From: Planctomycetota bacterium
GTDB lineage: Bacteria > Planctomycetota > J058 > JAJDCQ01
DNA length: 45,967 bases
Direction: 5' to 3'
Assembly (NCBI GenBank): GCA_029260755.1
Contig: JAJDCQ010000254.1
Span: forward strand, 1-45,967
In this document: positions 41,342 through 45,967 of the stretch, piece after piece
Numbering within the stretch: position 1 is the stretch's first letter
Layout: every line of letters starts with the position of its first letter
Notes under the pieces: model-generated
Databases searched by the model: none
What the model was told of the DNA's origin: nothing
The model's input: the letters and a program-made list of their open reading frames with translations, nothing else
Made by a program: the position numbers and the translations under genes

Positions 41342-41692
41342 TCAGCCATCGGTCGCCTCGATGACGGCGGTCATGGACCCCCGACACCGCGGGATCCGAG
41401 GATCGGCGCCGTATGCGTGGATCTGATCGCGGCGGAGCTCGGCCGTCTCGAGGGCCCCCGTCCAGACGATGCAGCGGCCGGTCGTGTCGACCTCGCGGGC
41501 CATCCCGAAGCCCTGGTGGGCGGGGTAACCGAAGATCTTCCCGAGCATCTCGATCACGTACTCGTAGGTGTGGTCGTCGTCGTCGATCAGGATGACGTTG
41601 TAGGGCGGGAGGAGACGCGGCCGGACCTCGACCTCGGGCTCTCGAGTCGGGACGACCGTCGGGGCGGCGGGCTGGGGGCTGGGCGAGGTCAC
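41342..41692 (-). CDS. clpS: Atypical ATP-dependent Clp protease adaptor ClpS
   Basis: 116 residues from GTG at 41690-41692, with GGAG about 10 nt upstream. A Pro-rich tail (1-29) leads to the ClpS core PPYNVILIDDDDHTYEYVIEML. Aligned by eye with E. coli ClpS, Asn34 becomes D37, His66 becomes D69 and gatekeeper Met40 becomes Y43, while Asp35/36 are kept as D38/D39. ClpS delivers proteins with destabilising N-terminal residues to ClpA or ClpC. The altered pocket suggests another preference, though an acidic pocket could still bind an alpha-amino group. The C-terminus (IHAYGADPRIPRCRGSM) fits my memory of planctomycete forms. No Clp ATPase gene is in the window. Confidence 0.87.
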   Translation of the reverse strand: MTSPSPQPAAPTVVPTREPEVEVRPRLLPPYNVILIDDDDHTYEYVIEMLGKIFGYPAHQGFGMAREVDTTGRCIVWTGALETAELRRDQIHAYGADPRIPRCRGSMTAVIEATDG

Positions 41693-41705
41693 GGCTCTCC
41701 GCTCC

Positions 41706-41711
41706 ACCGTA
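41706..41711 (-). promoter_or_regulatory. -10-like element TACGGT before clpS
   Basis: TACGGT lies 13 nt upstream of the clpS GTG, like the TACCGT/TACCAT boxes of the tandem kinases. No convincing -35 box is visible. Confidence 0.35.
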
Positions 41712-41719
41712 CACGCAAA

Positions 41720-41745
41720 GGGCCCCGGGATCACTCCCAGGGCCC
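41720..41745 (-). terminator. Stem-loop terminator after the acidic lipoprotein gene
   Basis: An 11-bp stem (arms 41720-41730 and 41735-41745, one mismatch) with a TCAC loop lies 49 nt past the lipoprotein stop. On the minus strand it is followed by a short TTT, a weak U-tract. Confidence 0.6.
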
Positions 41746-41793
41746 CTCGCGAGGCGGCCGGGGCGAGCCCGGCCGGTGCTTCGGTGTCGTCGG

Positions 41794-44544
41794 CTAGTTG
41801 CGCTTCCGGACGAAGAGGCGCACGTCGTCGCCCTCGCCCGACTGGCCGCCGAGGCGGGCGAAGAACGAGAGCCCGCCCTGGAGGGTGTCGCACGAGCAGG
41901 TCCGCTCGCACACCTCGAAGATGCCCCGTCCGCGCTTGACGTCGATCGCGGGCACGACGCGCTGCCCGTCGAAGGACGGCGCCTGGCTCGCGAACGCGAC
42001 CTGCGCAAGACCGAAGCCGCCGATGTCGACGCCCGAGTCGTTGTCGATCAGCTGGGCCTCGATGTCGCCGTTCTCCAGGATCCAGTTGTTGCCGTTGAAC
42101 TCGTTGTAGTAGGCGTGGCCGTCCTGGAACATGTAGACGCCCACGATGTTGTTGAACGTGCTCGCGTTCACGAAGAACGCGTCGCTGTGCTCGTGGGTGT
42201 CGATCTCGAACGGGTCCTCGGCGAGGTCGGGGTCGAACCGGTCCTCGAAGAGGTCGCCGTTGGCGATCGCGCTCTGACGGGCGTCGTAGCTCCGGTGGAG
42301 GATCGCGGACGAGTTCGTCGGGAAGTCGCCCCGCTCGGCCTGGAAGACCAGGTCGATCCGCTGGGCCGGGAAGTCGCCGATCGCGTTCCTCGGCTTGGGC
42401 GTCACCTCGAAGGCGACGACGTCCTGGAGGTCGAACACGTCGTTGTCGACGCTGACGACCTCGGGTCCCTCGACGACGTTGTCGATCGCGTCGACCTCGG
42501 CGGTGAAGAGCCGCTCGCCGTCGCCGCCGTTCACGTCGGTGTCGAGGGCGAAGAACACGAACACGTTCCCGCCGAAGCCGCCGTCGACGGCGCCGACGTC
42601 GTCGTCGTTGAGCTCGTTGTCCGCGAAGGCGTTCTCGACGAGCGTCTCGCCGAGGTCGACGTCGTTGTTCTCGTCGTCGATCTCGAGGTCGGTGCCGATC
42701 GCGGCGACCCGGAGCTCGTCGTTGTCGTTGCCGCCCAGCCCCTCGTCCTCGTTCTGGACGAAGAGCGCGTTCACGACCTCGAGGTCGCTCTGGATCCCGC
42801 AGAAGAAGCCGAGCTCCTCCTGGAACTCCGCGAAGCGGACGCCGTCGAGGTCGCCGTCGTTGTGGCTGCTGAGGAGGGTGTCGGGATGAACGAGGTTGCC
42901 CGCCTGGCCCTTGACGAGGTCGGCGTCGCCGTCGCGGACGATCGTGCCGAAGAGGCCGACGTCGTTGTCGTTGTCGGTCGCGGTCGGGAGGCCCTGCCGC
43001 CAGATCGCCGCCATGAACTGGCCGGTCCGGTTGACCGCGACCTCCAGGTCGGTGACGTCGAAGCCGCCGTCCGCGTCGACGCTGTCGGTGCTGAGCTGCT
43101 CCTGATCGTCGGCGCCGATGTCGAAGTCAGACGCGTCGAACGGGACGCGGCTGACGAACGCGTCGACGTCGTCGACGTCGAGGTTGCCGCCGGTGTCGCT
43201 CGTGTCGTAGAGGAAGAACACGTGCGTCTGACCGAGGCCGTCGTCGGTCCCGAAGACGTCGGCGAGCTGCGAGCTCTCGCCGTCGATGATGTCGTCGCTC
43301 GCGTCGTGGCCAGGCGAGACCTCGGCCTGGTTCAGGTCGGGGAGCCCGTCGGTGTCGACGTTCGCGGAGATCGCGACGAGGACCTCGTCGATCTCGGTGC
43401 CGCCGCCGGCCGCGTCCTCGTCGGTGTAGCTGTTGAAGCCGTGGTTGTTGTGGCTGACGAGCTGGTTGACGTCGATCAGCGTCTCGACGCGCGTCAAGGC
43501 GGCGCCGTTGTCGCCCTGCGCCCCGGCGAGGCCGACCGTGTTCTCGTCGTTCGCGCCCTCGAAGATGCCGGTCGAGAGGTCGAGGATGTTCGTGAAGAGC
43601 TTCGCGTCGGTGCCGTTGTCCTCGAGGTCGTCCGCGTCGGTGTCCTCGGCGTCGTCGATCTGGGTCCCGAACACGACGATGTGGGTGACCGTCTCGCCGA
43701 ACTCGAAGTCGTTGAATCCGGTTGCCCAGAGCGCCGTGCCGCAGAGGCCGTCGGAGATGACGCCGAACGCGTTGACGTTCTCGGCCGTCGGGTCGGTGCC
43801 CGTCGCGCCCTCGTCGAGGCCGAGGTCGATGATGATCCCCTGCTCGCTGAAGCCGTTCCGGAACGTCTCGTTCACGCCGCGGACGTTGTCGATCTCGCGC
43901 TGGTCGTTGCGGAGGCTCCGGTCGAAGTAGGTGTAGTAGAGGCGCTGGTTCTGGCCGGCGTCGTCCTCGCCGTCGTCGATCACGACGGTGAAGTCCGAGC
44001 GCCGCCAGAAGATCGCCGCGTCGCCGTTGCGGGCGCGGACGTCGGCGTTGAAGCCCTGGTCGTCGCTCTCGTTGAAGTTGACCGTGTTGAAGAACGCGAC
44101 CACGACCGACTGGAAGTCGGGCTGCTGGTTGATGTCGATGTCATCGCCGAGCAGCTCGACCGGGGTCGTGAAGCGCTGCCCGTCGAAGTGACTCGCCCAG
44201 AACCGGATCCCGCCGATGCTGGCGGCGGCCGCGACCCGGTTGATGTCGATGTCGTCCTCGTTGAAGAAGTCGCCGGCGATCGTGCCGAAGGTGACGATCA
44301 CCTGGCCGGTCGAGCCGTTCGGCGTGCACTTCAGCGACCCGTCGATGAACTGCTGGCCGTTGATACTGAAGGCCCGCTCGTCGTCGGCGACGTTGTTGTC
44401 GTCGACCTCGCCGCCCGGGAAGTTGTCGGTGGTGAGCTCCTTGATCAGGAGCTGGTCATCGGTGTCATCATTGCAGCCCGTGGTCAGGCCGAGCCCCGCG
44501 ACCGCGATGAGAAGCGCGGTCGCGCGGGTAAACGCGCGTTGCAT
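41794..44544 (-). CDS. Large Asp/Asn-rich lipoprotein with repeated blade-like segments
   Basis: 916 residues. The signal peptide ends LTTGC, with C24 the likely lipid site (the lipobox is not perfect). The mature protein is strikingly rich in Asp, Asn and Glu and poor in Lys. Roughly seven segments of about 90-120 residues repeat a pattern of a hydrophobic strand, a Ca-binding-like Asp loop and another strand, for example VFVFFALDTDVNGGDGERLF, HVFFLYDTSDTGG and VVFGTQIDDAEDTDADD. This suggests a propeller-like or cadherin-like surface protein (inference). The C-terminus has a CERTCSC cluster. AGGGGG precedes the ATG, a promoter lies at 44631-44659 and a terminator follows, so it is probably monocistronic. 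No enzyme motif is visible. Confidence 0.87.
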   Translation of the reverse strand: MQRAFTRATALLIAVAGLGLTTGCNDDTDDQLLIKELTTDNFPGGEVDDNNVADDERAFSINGQQFIDGSLKCTPNGSTGQVIVTFGTIAGDFFNEDDIDINRVAAAASIGGIRFWASHFDGQRFTTPVELLGDDIDINQQPDFQSVVVAFFNTVNFNESDDQGFNADVRARNGDAAIFWRRSDFTVVIDDGEDDAGQNQRLYYTYFDRSLRNDQREIDNVRGVNETFRNGFSEQGIIIDLGLDEGATGTDPTAENVNAFGVISDGLCGTALWATGFNDFEFGETVTHIVVFGTQIDDAEDTDADDLEDNGTDAKLFTNILDLSTGIFEGANDENTVGLAGAQGDNGAALTRVETLIDVNQLVSHNNHGFNSYTDEDAAGGGTEIDEVLVAISANVDTDGLPDLNQAEVSPGHDASDDIIDGESSQLADVFGTDDGLGQTHVFFLYDTSDTGGNLDVDDVDAFVSRVPFDASDFDIGADDQEQLSTDSVDADGGFDVTDLEVAVNRTGQFMAAIWRQGLPTATDNDNDVGLFGTIVRDGDADLVKGQAGNLVHPDTLLSSHNDGDLDGVRFAEFQEELGFFCGIQSDLEVVNALFVQNEDEGLGGNDNDELRVAAIGTDLEIDDENNDVDLGETLVENAFADNELNDDDVGAVDGGFGGNVFVFFALDTDVNGGDGERLFTAEVDAIDNVVEGPEVVSVDNDVFDLQDVVAFEVTPKPRNAIGDFPAQRIDLVFQAERGDFPTNSSAILHRSYDARQSAIANGDLFEDRFDPDLAEDPFEIDTHEHSDAFFVNASTFNNIVGVYMFQDGHAYYNEFNGNNWILENGDIEAQLIDNDSGVDIGGFGLAQVAFASQAPSFDGQRVVPAIDVKRGRGIFEVCERTCSCDTLQGGLSFFARLGGQSGEGDDVRLFVRKRN

Positions 44545-44630
44545 GCGAACCCCCTGAGTGGTGAGGCTGCCCTGCGGCGAGGCCGTCTCCCCCTAGATCG
44601 GGCCTCGGGGCGTCCTCTACGAAGGTCGGG

Positions 44631-44659
44631 ATCATATCCGTCCCGATGCTGGGACGCAA
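44631..44659 (-). promoter_or_regulatory. Promoter TTGCGT-17-TATGAT of the acidic lipoprotein gene
   Basis: TTGCGT (44654-44659) and TATGAT (44631-44636) on the minus strand have a 17-bp spacer. The leader would be about 80 nt. Confidence 0.6.
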
Positions 44660-44747
44660 AGCCTTCCCGAAGAAGAAATCTGGACGTCATGGCTCGTCCG
44701 GGCCCGTCTCATCGGCGACCGGGCCGCGACACGAGAGGGTGACGCCC

Positions 44748-45596
44748 ATGACAGATGCAATGAGTAGGTCGGTTTTCCGCGGGATCTTCGCCGTCACGAT
44801 CGCGCTGGCCGGAAGCGCCGCGCTCCCGCCCGCGCCCGCGAGCGCCGACCCCCGGGGCGTCACCGAGCGCCCGATCGAGGTGCTCCACATCGAGGGCATC
44901 CCCGTCTGGGAGTACCGATACCTCAAGAACTTGCTCGTCCGAGACCCGTCCTTCGCCTTCCGGGGCGTCCTCCTCTCGGCCGACCCGGACTTCCCCCAGG
45001 CGGCCAGCCCTGATCTCCAACCCTTGACGCCAGGCGACGTCGCCCGGATCGACCCCGACGCCTACGACGTGATCATCCTGGGCTCGCTCCGGCCGGGCGA
45101 TGTCGCCCGCGTCGACCTCGACGGGATCGCCCGTCACGTCCGTCGGGGCGGCGGGCTGATCGTTCGTCTCGGCGAGGAGACCGACGATCGACCGTTCCGC
45201 GGAACCGCGCTCGAGGAGCTCCTCCCGGTCCGGCTCGCCGAGGTGGGAACGGTCCACACGGCCCGGGGCGCGGGCTTCGCGCTCGCGGCGCCGGCCGCCC
45301 AGGAGGAGCACCCGGCGGCCCGAGCCCTCGCGAAGGCCGCGCCCCTGCCGAACATGTACACCCACGTCCACGCCTGGCCACGGCAGGACGCCGCGACGAT
45401 CATCCGGATCGAAGGGGAGCTCTGCCCCGCCGTCGTCACCGGTCGACACGGCCGTGGTCGCACAACGGCGGTGCTCGTCGACGAGACGTGGCGCTGGCGC
45501 GCGGGCGTCGGCGACCGGGTCTTCGGCGCGTTCTGGCGGGCGCTCGTCGACGACGCCGCGCCGGAGGACCCGGGGAGGAAGCGTCGCGTCTACTAG
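44748..45596 (+). CDS. Secreted class-I glutamine amidotransferase-like (GATase1) domain protein
   Basis: 282 residues from the ATG at 44748, with GAGGGTG about 6 nt upstream. The signal peptide runs to about residue 32 (FAVTIALAGSAALPPAPASA). The mature domain, VLHIEGIPVWEYRYLKNLL...GVLLSADPDFPQ..., then DVIILG and VRRGGGLIVRLGEE, matches the GATase1-like domain I know from planctomycete proteins that also carry VWA domains. The nucleophile-elbow cysteine and the His-Glu pair of true amidotransferases are not evident, so it is probably a binding or scaffold version. It stands alone here, without a VWA domain. It is divergent from the acidic lipoprotein gene. Confidence 0.8.
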   Translation: MTDAMSRSVFRGIFAVTIALAGSAALPPAPASADPRGVTERPIEVLHIEGIPVWEYRYLKNLLVRDPSFAFRGVLLSADPDFPQAASPDLQPLTPGDVARIDPDAYDVIILGSLRPGDVARVDLDGIARHVRRGGGLIVRLGEETDDRPFRGTALEELLPVRLAEVGTVHTARGAGFALAAPAAQEEHPAARALAKAAPLPNMYTHVHAWPRQDAATIIRIEGELCPAVVTGRHGRGRTTAVLVDETWRWRAGVGDRVFGAFWRALVDDAAPEDPGRKRRVY

Positions 45597-45657
45597 CCTG
45601 GATAGGGGCTATCAACTTCGCTCAGGTCCGATGGGCTCGCCTTCGGCGAGCAGGATG

Positions 45658-45690
45658 TCACCACGGAGACACGGAGAACACGGAGAATTC
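45658..45690. repeat. Tandem CACGGAGAA units
   Basis: CACGGAGA, CACGGAGAA and CACGGAGAA follow each other at 45662-45687. Confidence 0.75.
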
Positions 45691-45737
45691 AGGGAGGACG
45701 CGCCGAGCGGTCGAAGACCCGGATCCCCTCCGAGGCT

Positions 45738-45761
45738 CCTCCGTGCCTCGGTGCCTTCGTG
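45738..45761. repeat. Tandem CCTCCGTG-type units
   Basis: CCTCCGTG, CCTCGGTG and CCTTCGTG form an 8-bp tandem array, complementary in pattern to the CACGGAG array. Confidence 0.6.
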
Positions 45762-45820
45762 GGTTCATCCCCTCGGCGGAGGCGAAGCCAACCAACTCGG
45801 GCTGAGCTGGTCGCGTCTTT

Positions 45821-45855
45821 CTCCGTAGTCCTCCGTGCCCTCCGTGTCTTCCATG
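45821..45855. repeat. Inverted copy of the CACGGAG array
   Basis: Read on the minus strand it contains CACGGAGGG and CACGGAGGA units, opposite in orientation to the array at 45658. Confidence 0.7.
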
Positions 45856-45967
45856 GGAAGGCCCCTCCGTCAAGGGGAATCTCAGGGGGGCCGACGTGGC
45901 GGCTCCCCGTTCGTCCTTCCGTCTCTTCTCCCGGCTCCGATCCGCTGGAAGTGAATGCCGAATTCGC

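Larger units (their letters stand above)
45597..45967. other. 371-bp non-coding tail carrying 8-9-bp repeat arrays
   Basis: No convincing gene. The stretch holds three arrays based on CACGGAGA or its complement (45658-45690, 45738-45761, 45821-45855) with ordinary sequence between them. The first and last are in opposite orientation, about 130 bp apart. Confidence 0.6.

Noticed and set aside
41776..44742. 988-codon plus-strand frame with a Val/Asp-rich product
   Set aside because: It is antisense to the acidic lipoprotein, whose signal peptide, ribosome site, promoter and terminator all agree with the minus strand.
45658..45855. CRISPR array
   Set aside because: The units are 8-9 bp without unique spacers of 25-40 bp, and no cas genes are present.

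Overview
This is a very GC-rich bacterial window in which nearly every real gene has G or C at most third codon positions. It is dominated by Hanks-type Ser/Thr kinases carrying a membrane segment and TPR, WD40 or helical output domains. The kinase density, a ClpS with the 'IDDDDH' motif, a secreted GATase1-like domain, a PL10-type lyase and short 9-bp intergenic repeats all suggest Planctomycetota (inference; Myxococcota is the main alternative). I see no tRNA, rRNA, CRISPR array, insertion sequence or phage gene.

Layout. 1-5218: the tail of a convergent partial gene, a zinc-ribbon/kinase/TPR protein and a lipid-anchored DapA-family protein (both minus), then a repeat-bearing gap. 5219-10603: a membrane EEP-family hydrolase, a head-to-head pair (membrane TPR protein and kinase/WD40 protein), and a small membrane methyltransferase or reductase-like protein. 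10604-18262: two tandem paralogous kinase/helical-repeat genes whose promoters look duplicated with them, a radical SAM protein (minus) and a 381-bp divergent gap. 18263-24583: a probably leaderless kinase/TPR gene overlapping a pectate-lyase-like gene by ATGA, then three minus-strand genes (a lipoprotein coupled to a CxxCxxC mini-protein, and an HTH protein). 24584-30311: a DASS-type anion transporter, an exported tandem-YciI protein, another membrane kinase and a small exported Ig-like protein. 30312-41793: clpS, a kinase/pseudokinase protein and a giant regulator, in that order on the minus strand. 41794-45967: a large Asp-rich lipoprotein, a secreted GATase1-like protein, and a 371-bp repeat region.

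The most striking locus is 30312-41692. The giant gene encodes about 2,455 residues: pseudokinase, STAND-like ATPase, TPRs, a GGDEF-like domain with a degraded active site but an intact RxxD motif, GAF, sigma-54 AAA+ (GAFTGA intact) and a Fis-type HTH. Its reading frame has no ATG, GTG or TTG that would include the pseudokinase N-lobe; an ATC follows a well-placed GGAG. Directly upstream lies a protein with MshEN-like repeats, a probably active kinase, a pseudokinase and a C-terminal membrane anchor. Before that lies an atypical ClpS in which the two usual N-degron-binding residues are Asp. My hypothesis, not shown by the sequence alone, is a regulatory module combining phosphorylation, a possible cyclic-dinucleotide signal and sigma-54-dependent transcription.
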